A stretch of DNA of 39,952 nt from CAZLMW01 sp964560875 (lineage in GTDB: Bacteria; Myxococcota_A; UBA9042). Shown piece after piece: positions 16,101 through 24,262 of the stretch; the stretch's first letter is position 1, and every line of letters starts with the position of its first letter. The stretch is from positions 1-39,952 of the forward strand of contig CAZLMW010000070.1 of the NCBI GenBank assembly GCA_964560875.1, written 5' to 3'. The notes under the pieces were generated by a model. The model saw only the letters and a program-made list of their open reading frames with translations, made no database searches and was not told where the DNA came from. Both the position numbers and the translations under genes were made by a program.

Positions 16101-17815
16101 CGGATCCACTCTTCGTCGACCACGCCGGCGTCGTTGGCCCACCCCGGCACGCGCCAGCGGGCGCCGTAACGAGCGACCTCGGGATCGCAGCCCATGCCCA
16201 CGAAGATGCCGGCGCGGTCGCCGGAGACGTCGGGTCCATCAGCGACGGCGTCACGTGCGGCTTGCAGCATCAATAGCTGTTGCGCGAGCGTGTCCTGCAG
16301 GTCGCGAGGCGGGAAACGGACGCCCTTGAGCGCGACTCGAACCGCGTCGGCCCGACCCGAATAGCCGGCGCCGTCGTCGGATATGCGCTGCCACACGTCT
16401 GTGATGTCGGTGCCGTCGCCCACGATGGCGCCAAGGCCAACGATGGCGATGTCATCGGTCGGCAACGCGGCTGAAGGCGCGGCTTTGGCGATGTGGGAAG
16501 CGGCCGATTCGTCGTACGACTCGACGATCAGGTGGGCGTTGTTGCCGCCGAAGCCGAACGCGCTGACCGCGGCTCGACGAGGGCCGTCGCTGCCCCAATC
16601 TTCGGCCTCGCGCACGACGCGAAACGGTGATCCGTCCAGGGCCGCGATCGTGTCGTCCGCATGCAACGAAGGCGGCAAGCGCTTGTTGGCGAACGCGCCC
16701 AGCACTTTGAGCAGCCCAGCGACGCCGGCAGCGGTGATGAGGTGACCCATGTTCGACTTCAGTGAGCCGATCGGAACGTCGGAGCGGCCGGCGAAGACAC
16801 GCCCCGTGCTCTCGATCTCCGCGGCGTCGCCCACCGCGGTCCCCGTCGCGTGGCACTCGATGTACGAGACATCGTCTGCGGTGAGCCCGGCCATCACGTA
16901 GGCGGCCCGAACAGCGCGCTCCTGGCCGTCGGCGGCCGGCGCGAGCAAGCCACCGGCGCGGCCGTCATTGGCGAGTCCGACGCCGCGGATCACCCCATGA
17001 ATCCGGTCACCATCGCGCTGTGCGTCGGCGAGCCGTTTGAGCACGACGATGCCAGCGCCGCTGCCGGGAACGAGGCCGTCGGCCCCGCGGTGCAATGGTC
17101 GGCTCCTTCCGGTGCGCGACAACGCCTTGAGGGCGCAAAATCCAACGTGCAAAAACAGGTCGTCGGCTCGATTGACGGCGCCTGCGAGCATGACGTCGGC
17201 GCGGCCGTCGTGCAGGGCGTCGCAGGCGAGCTTGATGGCGTAAAGCGATGAAGCACACGCCGCATCGATGGCGTAGCTGGGCTGGCCGAGTCCGAGTCCC
17301 TGGGCCAGCAGGTGGGCGGGCAGGCCGGACATGAAGCGGTCTTCGGGCGTGGCTTCGCGACCGGGGGCGCCGCCGAGCAGGTCGGCAAACCACGTGTTTT
17401 CGGCGTAGCGGGCCATCGCTGACGAAGGAAACGACAGGTTGCCGATGACCGCGCCGGCCGCCGACACGTCGCTGATACCGGCGTCCTGCAGCGCGGCGCG
17501 ACCGGTGTGCAAGAGCCATTGGAAGAGCGGATCGAGCGAGCGAACGAGACCCTCATCGAGCGCGAAGCCGGCCGGGTCAAACACGTCATCAAAACCCGTA
17601 ACGTAGCCGCCGCGGTCCGACCAGGTCCGGTCCCGGGGATCGTCGGGGCTGCCGAGCACATGCCGGTTGGCGATGCCCCAGCGGTCGGGCGCGACGGCAT
17701 CGAGCACGTCACGGCCATCGATGCAGACCTGCCACAGGTCTTCGGGGCTCAGGGCGCCGGGCAGCACACAGGCGCGGCCGACGATGGCGATCGGCGGGAA
17801 GGTCGGTTCAGTCAC
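10199..17815 (-). CDS. pfa3: PUFA synthase subunit Pfa3 (KS-CLF-DH-DH-DH'-AGPAT)
   Basis: This 2538-residue multidomain protein is a subunit of an iterative PUFA synthase. An active ketosynthase comes first (C187 in DAACASS, HATGT, KSNMGH). Next is a chain-length-factor-like ketosynthase (about 450-790) with Glu616 where the catalytic Cys should be. A long Pro/Ala linker (about 800-1030) leads to four hot-dog folds (about 1040-1810) forming two FabA-type dehydratases, with catalytic histidines H1292 (GHFKNDP) and H1708 (AHFFQDP). A PKS-like dehydratase segment follows (about 1840-2090, LFHGPALQ and LLDGATHA). The C-terminal acylglycerolphosphate-type acyltransferase (about 2230-2430) has NH2258QTGVE and VEGTRS motifs and probably offloads the product. 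Its box is HX4E rather than HX4D. The GTG start overlaps the pfa2 stop by eight bases, so the genes are translationally coupled. Confidence 0.92.
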   Translation of the reverse strand: MTEPTFPPIAIVGRACVLPGALSPEDLWQVCIDGRDVLDAVAPDRWGIANRHVLGSPDDPRDRTWSDRGGYVTGFDDVFDPAGFALDEGLVRSLDPLFQWLLHTGRAALQDAGISDVSAAGAVIGNLSFPSSAMARYAENTWFADLLGGAPGREATPEDRFMSGLPAHLLAQGLGLGQPSYAIDAACASSLYAIKLACDALHDGRADVMLAGAVNRADDLFLHVGFCALKALSRTGRSRPLHRGADGLVPGSGAGIVVLKRLADAQRDGDRIHGVIRGVGLANDGRAGGLLAPAADGQERAVRAAYVMAGLTADDVSYIECHATGTAVGDAAEIESTGRVFAGRSDVPIGSLKSNMGHLITAAGVAGLLKVLGAFANKRLPPSLHADDTIAALDGSPFRVVREAEDWGSDGPRRAAVSAFGFGGNNAHLIVESYDESAASHIAKAAPSAALPTDDIAIVGLGAIVGDGTDITDVWQRISDDGAGYSGRADAVRVALKGVRFPPRDLQDTLAQQLLMLQAARDAVADGPDVSGDRAGIFVGMGCDPEVARYGARWRVPGWANDAGVVDEEWIRDAREAIVPVLGSAGVLGTMPNIPANRLNIQFDVGGPSLTVSSEELSGVRALQIAIRHLRAGQLDTAVVGAVDASVEPVHRAASEALGDTSDKGDAAVVFVLKRAADAQRDGDVIYALLRGDADGSPVVSADALTKRFGRAHAAWGLVQVLGNVLALSQEGGSRAVGLSLQGMAGQQATVGLVAPKRPTALHRPASAGADAGPVLTIPAHPAPINLPALPAPVPVAIAPLVPPAAGQVMQPAPALVPVVAPELRQVPTAPRAVASKPTPTPIAAGAPFHAPARASVAIAAAAPQANTVTPMTRTPVAPAPTPRTPSHTTGVAAVVARAAAHQAHVAELHRQFMATQGEVHRRFLHLRAAAGQLLLDARVHPPELALQPFPLPTGLAPQPQSAPAAKPAPAPEHRLKPPATSARDPLPEPAQATPAPAAAPAVFPGPKFSREDLLVHASGAISSIYGDAFKGQDGYERQVRMPEPPLLLADRVIGLDAEPATMGKGTIWTETDVVDGTWHMHDGRMPAGIMIESGQADLMLISWLGIDAINRGERVYRLLGCDLTYHGDLPRPGETLRYDIHCDGHASQGDIGLFFFHYDCRVGDEVRLSVREGQAGFFSDADLAASKGILWTPETGENTPDPRLDPALMRCTKTALSDGELQAWTEGDALACFGPGFERTATHTRTPTIAGGKMRLLERVTDIDRDGGPWGRGYLRAVDTITPGDWFFDGHFKNDPCMPGTLMFEGCLQAMAVYLTSLGYTTDNDAWRFAVAPDVTYPLRCRGQVLPSSKELIYEVFVDEFESGPYPTLWADILCTVDGLKAFHCRRLGLRLVPDWPLEDRTWVQQTRPALPWPKVIEAYKERKPVASIDGFDFGYRSLLACAWGKPSQAFGPMYEVFDDTRRVARLPGPPYHFMSRVTEINGDIGACTSGAVVELEYDVPADAWYFADNGAATMPFCVFLEAALQPCGWLASFVGSAVTTTQDLFFRNLDGTATWHKELLPDCGTLATRVKITNVSQSGGMIIESFDVECRLGDELVYDMKTVFGFFPAAALAAQKGLPISDVQRAHHDRPNEITNVSADYIDADGAVDLGRRDAPWFDADAKLPTPFLLMLDRIAVAIPDGGDAGLGLYRGEKDVDVSEWFFKAHFFQDPVQPGSLGIEAMIHLLQFAMLHQGMDEGIEGARFEPLQLGKPLSWKYRGQVRPHNKLIVSTLEITEKGRDDEGAYAIAKASLWVDGLRIYEASNLGMRLTGRPAGTLAAPSHDTASHDTASHDTATLTVVDPATDAWLADHRPTFTVPAVPLMVMADWIAEAAATDHRFAGRTVIGVRDVAVQRWLAVTEPTAIRAEVRLDPLAQDVARVRLFTDEGDFATGKVVFGYGFPTSPAADGSLKGDEQADPYASGDLFHGPALQVLKSLVFADTGASAILDASDDHLAGHALHPRLLDGATHAIPHDRLSLWSDAIADDVVAYPARIESLDVYGPAPTSGDVRCEVRFDGTLGPRLVAFTVQLIGESGVWCSFRLVEALFPKGPLGRADPQSRRAFLRDRRAVHAVGLSTTDDGITRLDPNDIAISSWLPGTITSLYGTEKPAEIAAKEHIGRLLHVHPGTVPAAAPLNRFPIDVSADDGSVVVRNSGPESLDLAPVRAFWSRWFGCGRWPVEDVYYALMQRFLRRVVFEDPAAFGAITGRSALYCANHQTGVESLLFSILASGLAGVPTVTLAKAEHRKTWLGRLIAHCFTWPGVKDPGIIAFFDRKDRSSLPRIIGELEAEMKGQATANGAAPGLGKSVMVHVEGTRSFSCQPPVAKMSSAFIDMALRANAPVVPVRFVGGLPVDPLDVRTEFPVGMGTQDIYIGRPILPETLADLPLKERKAVVIDGINRLGPANSDERPNPGETALDQAVTAWATKTGADPAYATLLQTLIRGGGWPGETLTEPIQRMVNAVETGTLQVSDSAEDAWLAELASRLFGPNGPRIAK
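12307..12351. repeat. 15-base tandem repeat inside pfa3
   Basis: Three in-frame copies of a 15-base unit encode Ser-His-Asp-Thr-Ala three times. They sit in the linker between the last FabA-type dehydratase and the PKS-like dehydratase segment. Being in frame and in a linker, copy-number change would alter only linker length. Confidence 0.8.
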
Positions 17816-20800
17816 GGATATCCGCCGACGCCGGACGCGACGCCGGCAGCAGATGGGTTTGCACGCCGCCGAGGCTGGCGACGATGGCGCCGTCGGCCGC
17901 GCTGATCACGATCTCGGACACGCCGCGCGTCTTGCCGGCGGTCGTGCCGTGCAGCACGCAGCGCAGCGGGCCTTGAACGTCGTTGATGTCGCCGTAGACG
18001 TCGATCGCGCCAATGGATGTGGGCAGCGATGCGCCGCCAAGCGCGACCTCCGACCACAACAGCGCCGCTTGCAGCGCGCCGTCGAGCAGCGCCACGTCGA
18101 GCCGTCGTTTGTCGGCCGGCCAGTCGAGCATGTTGGTGCCGACCACCTCCGCAACGACTCCGTCTTCGGTGTGCGCGACCGAGCGCAGGACCTGGAAACT
18201 CGGGCCATGGAAGAGCACGCCGCCGTACACATCGGCCTTGCGCGGCTCGCCGTCGGGGGCGGAGGAGGCTTGCTTGGCTGCGCGAGGGGCGTCGGCCATC
18301 TCGGCTTCGGCGGTGTAGCGGACGGCTCCGCTGGCGTCGCGAAGCTCCAGGCCGATGACGGCGCCCTCGCTGTTGGAGAGCTGCTTGGACGCGAGCACGA
18401 AGCGGTCGCCGCTGCCGTGCCAGCCATCGAGGGTGATGCCTTTGCGGACCTGCAGCTCACGGAGGCGCACCAGGTGGAGATCGGGGCGCGTGGCTGTAGC
18501 TCCTCGTGCCAGCCAGTCGGCCGCCTGCATCGCGGGCACCACGGGAACACCGCGAACGGCGTGGTCGGCCAGATGTGGGTGGCTTGCGGCGCTGACGAGC
18601 ACGTCGAAGCGAGCGCTTGGCCCGGAATCGGTCGTGATGAGAGACGCCCGCTTCGGGGCGCTGCCGATCACCAATTCCACGTCGTCGCCTGCGTCGCTGA
18701 GCACCTCGTCAACCAGCGCACGGGCGCCGACATCCAGCGGTATCAAGGCGACACCCGCTGCTTCGAAGTGGGCTTCGAGCGTCGCGGTCACCATGCCGCC
18801 GCGCCACGGGCCCCAGCCGATCGACCGGACCTTGCACGCTGGCCGCTGCGCCGCGAGCTGCCAAGCGACCTTGTTGAGGATCTCGTTGGCTGCCGCGTAG
18901 TCACACTGGCCGCTGTTGCCGACGCGCGCGGCGACCGACGAAAAGAGCACGATCAGCTTGACGGGATCGTCCGCCGTCGCCGCGAGCAGCGCGCGCAAAC
19001 CACCGATCTTGGTCGAGACAACGCGGTCCCACTGCGCGTCGGTCTTGTTGGCGATGAGCTTGTCGGCCAACACGCCGGCGCCGTGGATCAGGCCATTGAT
19101 GGGCCCCCACGTGGCGCGAACCGTGGTCATCGCGGCGCTGACGGCCTCGACGTCCTGGACATCGACGGAGATGTACATCGCCTCGCCACCGGCGGCTTCA
19201 ATCGCGGCGATGGTGGCGCGAATCTCGCGGTTGGCGAGCACCCGAGAGACGGTTCGGCCGAGCTCTGCCGGCGCGACCTTTTTGCCCGAAGCGCGGGCGT
19301 CGTCGAGCAGCGCACGTTTGAGCCCCGCGTCATCGGTGATCCCGGCGCAGCAAGCGGGTTCATCGCCCAACTGGGTACGGCCCAACAAGGCGAGGCGAGG
19401 TGCCGTGGCTTCGGCCAGCGCAATCACGGTTGCAGCGGTCACGCCCCGCGCACCGCCGGAGACCACGACCACATCGCCGGGATTCAGCGCCCGTGCGGCA
19501 CCGTCGACGTCCGACTCGACCGCAACGAGTGTCACGCGACCTGCCGGCGACAAGCCCACTTCGAGCTCGCCACCGCCACCGAGCAGCTCATCGGCGAGCA
19601 TCGCGGCCACACCGGCCCGGGTGTGTCCGGCGCAGGCGACGTCGATGGCTTTCACCGTGGCGTCGGGCCACTCGAGGTTGGCGGTCTTCGCGAGCCCGGC
19701 CAGGCCGCCGAGCCATGCGTTGTCGCTACCGGACAGGCCAAAATCGCCACCGGTGTCCTGCACGACCACGGCGAGACCACCCTTGGACGCCATGGTCGCG
19801 GCGACGGCCCGCAGGTGCGTGAACACCCGTTTTTGAATGGCGAGCGCGTCGTCCACGCCATCGACGAGCGCCAGGCCGTCGAGCGCGATGACAGCGGTCG
19901 CGTCGTTGGGCGGCTGCGTGGTGACGCTGGCTCGGAAACCGCGATCGGTGAGCTCCGTGGCGAGCGCCGTCGCAAAACCGCGACCATCGTCCGTGATCCA
20001 TAACGTGTCGGCGGCCCCGATGCCGGCGATCGCGAGGCCGGATGCCTTCGAGGCAACGGCGCGCACGGCGTAGCGGCCGATGCGGCTGGCGTCAGAGCTC
20101 GCGGCCGTTATCGATGCTCCTGCGTCGGTTGTAGGTGCTGTCGGAGCGGCGGGAGCAGCGCTTCCGTGCTGGCCGCTCAGGGCCTCGATGATCTCGCCGA
20201 GCGTCTGCAGCGACGCCATCTCGTTGGCGTCCACGTCGGGGGCGTCGGGAGCGCGCTCGGTCATCGACGCGAGGATCTCGACGCGCTTGATCGAGTCGAT
20301 GCCGAGGTCGGCTTCGAGGCTCATGGATTCTTCGAGCATCTCGGCGGGGTAGCCGGTCTTTTCGGCCACGACCTCGAGCAGCAGCGCACGCACATCAACA
20401 GCGGGCGAACCAGCGGTCGCGGATGTGTCGGTCGCCATTGCGCCGGTGTTTGATGCGACGGCGCTTGCAGACGTCTGGGGCATGGCGCCGCGGACGGCGT
20501 CGACAATCTCACCGAGCGTGCGGAGCTCGGCCATCGCGGTGGTGTCGACCTCTGGCAAACCGGGCGCGGACTCGGTCACCGCGGCGAGAATCTCAACGCG
20601 CTTGATCGAGTCGATGCCAAGGTCTGCTTCGAGGTCCATCGACAGCTCAAGCATCTCTGCCGGGTAGCCGGTCTTTTCGGCCACGACTTCGAGCATGAGG
20701 GCCTGGACGTCAACCGAAACCGCGGTAGTTGCCGTCTCTGTTGCCGTTGCCGTTGCCGTTGCCGTCTCCGTCGCAGAATCCGTCGCCGTCGCTGCTGCTG

Positions 20801-23800
20801 TCTCTGTCGCCGTCGCCGTCGCCGTCGCCGAATCCGTCGCCGAATCCGTTGCTGTCGCCGCTATCGGGACAGGGAAAGGTGCCGGAGCGACAGCTACGGG
20901 AGCCGGAATGGCGGGTGGGGCGATGGCCGGCACGGACAATTGTCGCGCCTGCAGTGGCATAGACGGAGCCGCGGTGCCGGTGACCATAGCGGAAAGGCCG
21001 GCGAATGCGCGCTCGCTGTTGTCGAGGAACGCCATCTGCGCTTGCGTCATCATCGACTGCCACGCGGTGTGCGCCTGGGCGGTCTCGGTTTGGATCTGCT
21101 GGTACGCGGCGATCCACCCGTCCGTCCCGCCAGCTTGTGGTGCTGCGCCGGGTGTCGGGACGGCGACGGGAACCTGGACCTCTTTGACGACCTCTTTAAC
21201 CACCTCGCGAACCTCGACCTGCGGGGCCTGCTCGGGGTTGGGGGCGGGCAGGGCTGCGGCGCCGCCCTTGGGCGGGTAGGGCTTGCCGTAGTTGGCGCCA
21301 CAGATCGGCATCGCGAGCTTGGGACGAGCGGTCGCGGCGGGATCCACCGGCACCTCCACGTCGGCCCAGAGCGCGCGAAGATCGACCGTCAGACCGGCTG
21401 CAACGAGCTGGCCGAGCGCTTCGTGGAGGCTGTCGACGCCGTTTTTGCCCTTGCGATCCAGGGCGACGGCGACGTGTTCTTTGCCCTTGAGGATGCGACC
21501 GACAAGACCGCTGAGCACCGAACCGGGGCCCACCTCGACAAACGTGCGGGCACCGCCTTCCCACATGGCTTGAACCTGTTCGACAAAGCGCACCGGGCGC
21601 TTGATCTGCGCGCCGAGGATCTTGCGAATCGCAGCCGGCTTCGCGGCGTAGGGGGCGGCTTCGGAGTTGGCCCAGACCTCGGTATGCGGCTTCTTTACCT
21701 TGATCTTGGCCAGGTATTTGCCGAACGGAACGCTCGCGGCCGCGACGACCTCGCTGTGGAACGCGGTGGCAACGGGCAGCCGGCGGGCGCGGATCCTGCG
21801 CGACTTCAGGGCGGCTTCGATCGCGTCGATCCCCTCGACGCGGCCGGACAACACGACCTGCTTGGGGCTGTTGTGATTGGCGACGACCACGTCGATCCCG
21901 GTCTCTTCAAGGACGGCGCGCACTTTGTCGATATCGGCGACGACGGCGGTCATGGCGCCGGGATTGGCGGCGGCTTCGGCCATCAACTCACCGCGTTTGC
22001 GGGCGACCTGGAGCATCGTCTTGGCGTCGATCGCCCCGGCGGCGTGCAGCGCGGTGACCTCGCCAAAGCTGTGTCCGGCGGTGCAGTCGGCCTCGACGCC
22101 GACCTTTTTCATGAGCTCGAGGTACGACAGCGACGTGACGCCGATCGCGGGTTGCGCCCACTGGGTAGCGGTGAGCGTTTTTTGCTGCTCGACGCTGGCC
22201 TCGTCGCTGAACGTGGCGTCGGCGAAGACAACGTCGTGCAAGCGCTGGTCCGCATCGAGGTCGAGCCCTGCAGCCGTGTCCCACGGACCCAGCGCGGCTC
22301 GCCAGTTCATCGCGACGTCGGCACCCATGTGCAGGTATTGGCTGCCCTGACCCGGGAAGACGAACGCGGTCTTGCCGTCGGCCTTGCCCGCGCCGAACCA
22401 GATGCCGATCGGGCTGGACGCAGCGGCGTTTCCGGCGCCCTTGACCAGCTCAATGGCCTTGTCGAGTTTTGTCGCGAGGTCGGCTTCATCGGTAGCCACG
22501 ATGGCGAGGCGGGCTGCGGCAGATGCGTCGAATGAGCCGGCGGTCGACCACGCGAGGTGGCGCAAAGAACCGGCGGCCGAGAGATCGCTGGCCTTGAGCG
22601 CTTGCAACTGATCGACGATGGCGGCGCCGTCAGCCCCCGACCAGACCACGAGCTCGGTGTTCGCGGTGCGTTTGCGCGCGGGTCGTGGCGCCGGACCTTC
22701 GTACTCTTCGAGCGTCAGGTGGAAGTTGCTGCCACCAAAGCCGAACGAGCTGACCGAAGCGCGGCGCGGATGATCGTCGCCACGAACCCACGGGCGAGCG
22801 CGGGTGTTGATGTTGAAAGGGCTCGTCTCGATATCGAGGCCCGGGTTGACCTGGTCGACCTTGATGGTGGGCGGCAAGACCTTGTGATGCAGCGCCATCA
22901 CGGCCTTGAAGAGCCCCGCGGCGCCGGCTGCGGCCTTGGTGTGACCGATCTGCGACTTGACCGAACCGAGCGAACACCACTGCCGGCGCGGCCCGTCCAC
23001 CGCCCCGAAGACCTGCCTGAGGCCCAGGAATTCCGCCTTGTCGCCCGCCTTGGTGCCGGTGCCATGGGCCTCGACGAGCTCAACTGTTTCGGGTCCGTAG
23101 CCGGCCTTTTCGTAGGCGCGACGCATCGCCTTGGCCTGTCCCTCGGGCAGCGGCGCATAGACGCTCTTGGCGCGGCCGTCGCTGCTCGAACCGATGCCTC
23201 GGAGCACCGCGTAGACCTTGTCGCCATCGCGTTCGGCGTCCTCGAGCCGCTTGAGCGCGACCATTCCGAGGCCCTCGCCAAGCATCGTGCCGTCCGCGCG
23301 ATCCGAAAACGGCCGGCAATCTCCGGTCGGCGACAGGGCCGGCGTCTTCGAGAAGCACATGTACATGAAGATGTCGTTGAGGACGTCGACGCCGCCGGTC
23401 ACGACCAGGTCTGAGTCGCCCAGGTAGAGCTCGCCGCAGGCCATCGACAGGGCCGAGAATGCGCTCGCGCACGCCGCATCGGTAACGCAGTTGGTGCCGC
23501 CAAGGTCGAGCCGGTTGGCGATCCGGCCCGCGACGACGTTGCCGAGCAGTCCGGGGAAGGTCGCTTCCTGCCACGGGGTGTAGTGGCTGGACATGCGGTC
23601 GCAGGCTTGCTGCACCTTGCTCTCGGGCAGTCCGGCTTCGCGCAAGGACTTGACCCAGATCGGCCGCTGCAGGCGCGCGACCATCGACCCGAGCAGCTCC
23701 TGGGCGGACGTGACGCCGAGGATGATGCTGATGGCGTCCTTGTTCATCGCCGAGAACTGGCCGTTGGTGGCGTCGTTGAGGACGCGCTGCGCGACAATCA

Positions 23801-24092
23801 GGGCGAGGAGCTGCGCGGTGTCGGTGGCCGGGACGATGCTCGGCGGCACGCCCCATCCCATCGGATCGAAATCGACGTGGGGCAGGAAGCCGCCGCGCTT
23901 GGCGTACGTCTTGTCGGGCGCGGAGGGGTCGGGGTCGTAGAAGTCTTCGATCAACCAGTGATGGGCCGGCACGTCGGAGATCAGGTCGCGACCGGCGAGG
24001 ATGTCGTGCCAAAAACCGCGCTCGTCTTGCGAGCCGGGAAACAGGCAGCTGACGCCAACGATCGCGATGGGCGGCTTGTGTGTGCTTGTCAT
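17808..24092 (-). CDS. pfa2: PUFA synthase subunit Pfa2 (KS-AT-ACP-ACP-KR-DH)
   Basis: This 2094-residue protein is the core extension module. It holds a ketosynthase (C208 in DAACASA, AHGTGT, KSQIGH) and a malonyl-type acyltransferase (S675 in GHSFGE). Two nearly identical acyl carrier domains follow, with phosphopantetheine serines S1162 and S1267 in LGIDSIKR. Then come a ketoreductase (GGARGV near 1546, catalytic Tyr1732 in DYAAAN) and a C-terminal PKS-type dehydratase (from HLADH near 1845; LFHGPSFQ, LLDGALQ). A low-complexity Thr/Ala/Ser segment precedes the first carrier domain. A helical segment around 1000-1050 with repeated AH/AQ and FL motifs resembles the spacers seen in other Pfa proteins. 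Growing chains stay thioester-bound to the carriers in the cytoplasm. AGGAG lies seven bases before ATG. A phosphopantetheinyl transferase is needed but is not in this window. Confidence 0.94.
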   Translation of the reverse strand: MTSTHKPPIAIVGVSCLFPGSQDERGFWHDILAGRDLISDVPAHHWLIEDFYDPDPSAPDKTYAKRGGFLPHVDFDPMGWGVPPSIVPATDTAQLLALIVAQRVLNDATNGQFSAMNKDAISIILGVTSAQELLGSMVARLQRPIWVKSLREAGLPESKVQQACDRMSSHYTPWQEATFPGLLGNVVAGRIANRLDLGGTNCVTDAACASAFSALSMACGELYLGDSDLVVTGGVDVLNDIFMYMCFSKTPALSPTGDCRPFSDRADGTMLGEGLGMVALKRLEDAERDGDKVYAVLRGIGSSSDGRAKSVYAPLPEGQAKAMRRAYEKAGYGPETVELVEAHGTGTKAGDKAEFLGLRQVFGAVDGPRRQWCSLGSVKSQIGHTKAAAGAAGLFKAVMALHHKVLPPTIKVDQVNPGLDIETSPFNINTRARPWVRGDDHPRRASVSSFGFGGSNFHLTLEEYEGPAPRPARKRTANTELVVWSGADGAAIVDQLQALKASDLSAAGSLRHLAWSTAGSFDASAAARLAIVATDEADLATKLDKAIELVKGAGNAAASSPIGIWFGAGKADGKTAFVFPGQGSQYLHMGADVAMNWRAALGPWDTAAGLDLDADQRLHDVVFADATFSDEASVEQQKTLTATQWAQPAIGVTSLSYLELMKKVGVEADCTAGHSFGEVTALHAAGAIDAKTMLQVARKRGELMAEAAANPGAMTAVVADIDKVRAVLEETGIDVVVANHNSPKQVVLSGRVEGIDAIEAALKSRRIRARRLPVATAFHSEVVAAASVPFGKYLAKIKVKKPHTEVWANSEAAPYAAKPAAIRKILGAQIKRPVRFVEQVQAMWEGGARTFVEVGPGSVLSGLVGRILKGKEHVAVALDRKGKNGVDSLHEALGQLVAAGLTVDLRALWADVEVPVDPAATARPKLAMPICGANYGKPYPPKGGAAALPAPNPEQAPQVEVREVVKEVVKEVQVPVAVPTPGAAPQAGGTDGWIAAYQQIQTETAQAHTAWQSMMTQAQMAFLDNSERAFAGLSAMVTGTAAPSMPLQARQLSVPAIAPPAIPAPVAVAPAPFPVPIAATATDSATDSATATATATETAAATATDSATETATATATATETATTAVSVDVQALMLEVVAEKTGYPAEMLELSMDLEADLGIDSIKRVEILAAVTESAPGLPEVDTTAMAELRTLGEIVDAVRGAMPQTSASAVASNTGAMATDTSATAGSPAVDVRALLLEVVAEKTGYPAEMLEESMSLEADLGIDSIKRVEILASMTERAPDAPDVDANEMASLQTLGEIIEALSGQHGSAAPAAPTAPTTDAGASITAASSDASRIGRYAVRAVASKASGLAIAGIGAADTLWITDDGRGFATALATELTDRGFRASVTTQPPNDATAVIALDGLALVDGVDDALAIQKRVFTHLRAVAATMASKGGLAVVVQDTGGDFGLSGSDNAWLGGLAGLAKTANLEWPDATVKAIDVACAGHTRAGVAAMLADELLGGGGELEVGLSPAGRVTLVAVESDVDGAARALNPGDVVVVSGGARGVTAATVIALAEATAPRLALLGRTQLGDEPACCAGITDDAGLKRALLDDARASGKKVAPAELGRTVSRVLANREIRATIAAIEAAGGEAMYISVDVQDVEAVSAAMTTVRATWGPINGLIHGAGVLADKLIANKTDAQWDRVVSTKIGGLRALLAATADDPVKLIVLFSSVAARVGNSGQCDYAAANEILNKVAWQLAAQRPACKVRSIGWGPWRGGMVTATLEAHFEAAGVALIPLDVGARALVDEVLSDAGDDVELVIGSAPKRASLITTDSGPSARFDVLVSAASHPHLADHAVRGVPVVPAMQAADWLARGATATRPDLHLVRLRELQVRKGITLDGWHGSGDRFVLASKQLSNSEGAVIGLELRDASGAVRYTAEAEMADAPRAAKQASSAPDGEPRKADVYGGVLFHGPSFQVLRSVAHTEDGVVAEVVGTNMLDWPADKRRLDVALLDGALQAALLWSEVALGGASLPTSIGAIDVYGDINDVQGPLRCVLHGTTAGKTRGVSEIVISAADGAIVASLGGVQTHLLPASRPASADIRD
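20710..20865. repeat. Low-complexity coding repeat in pfa2
   Basis: Runs of GCC-GTT/GTC-type triplets on the plus strand encode an Ala-Thr-Asp-Ser and Ala-Thr-Glu-Thr repeat on the minus strand. This forms a flexible linker just before the first acyl carrier domain. The pattern looks like slippage-prone expansion. Assembly of such a tract from short reads can be unreliable. Confidence 0.7.
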
Positions 24093-24166
24093 GGGGAGCT
24101 CCTGTTTTTCGTTCTTCTCGATGTTTGGTTCGTTTGGGTTCGTGCGGCGCGCGGTCGGGCCGAGCC

Positions 24167-24262
24167 CAGTCGTTACCGCTACCTCAGTCGTTCGTGGCCA
24201 GCTCAGTCGCCGCTGGCGAGCTCAGTCGTTGCTGGTTAGCTCGGTCGTTGCTGGTCAACTCA
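24167..24262. repeat. 19-base tandem repeats between pfa1 and pfa2
   Basis: About five imperfect copies begin at 24167, 24185, 24204, 24223 and 24242, with the core CAGTCGTTGCTGG (variant CGGTCG in the last) and 18-19 base spacing. They occupy much of the 162 bases between pfa1 (stop at 24255-24257) and the pfa2 start, and overlap the last codons of pfa1. They could set spacing, bind a regulator or form RNA structure controlling pfa2. Confidence 0.7.

Noticed and set aside
17667..20003. 778-codon plus-strand frame opposite pfa2/pfa3
   Set aside because: It runs antisense to clear ketoreductase and dehydratase domains, and its composition (His, Gly, Asp, Arg, Val) is typical of a complementary-frame shadow.
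24167..24262. 19-base repeats as a CRISPR array
   Set aside because: The units are contiguous with no unique spacers, imperfect, and there are no cas genes.
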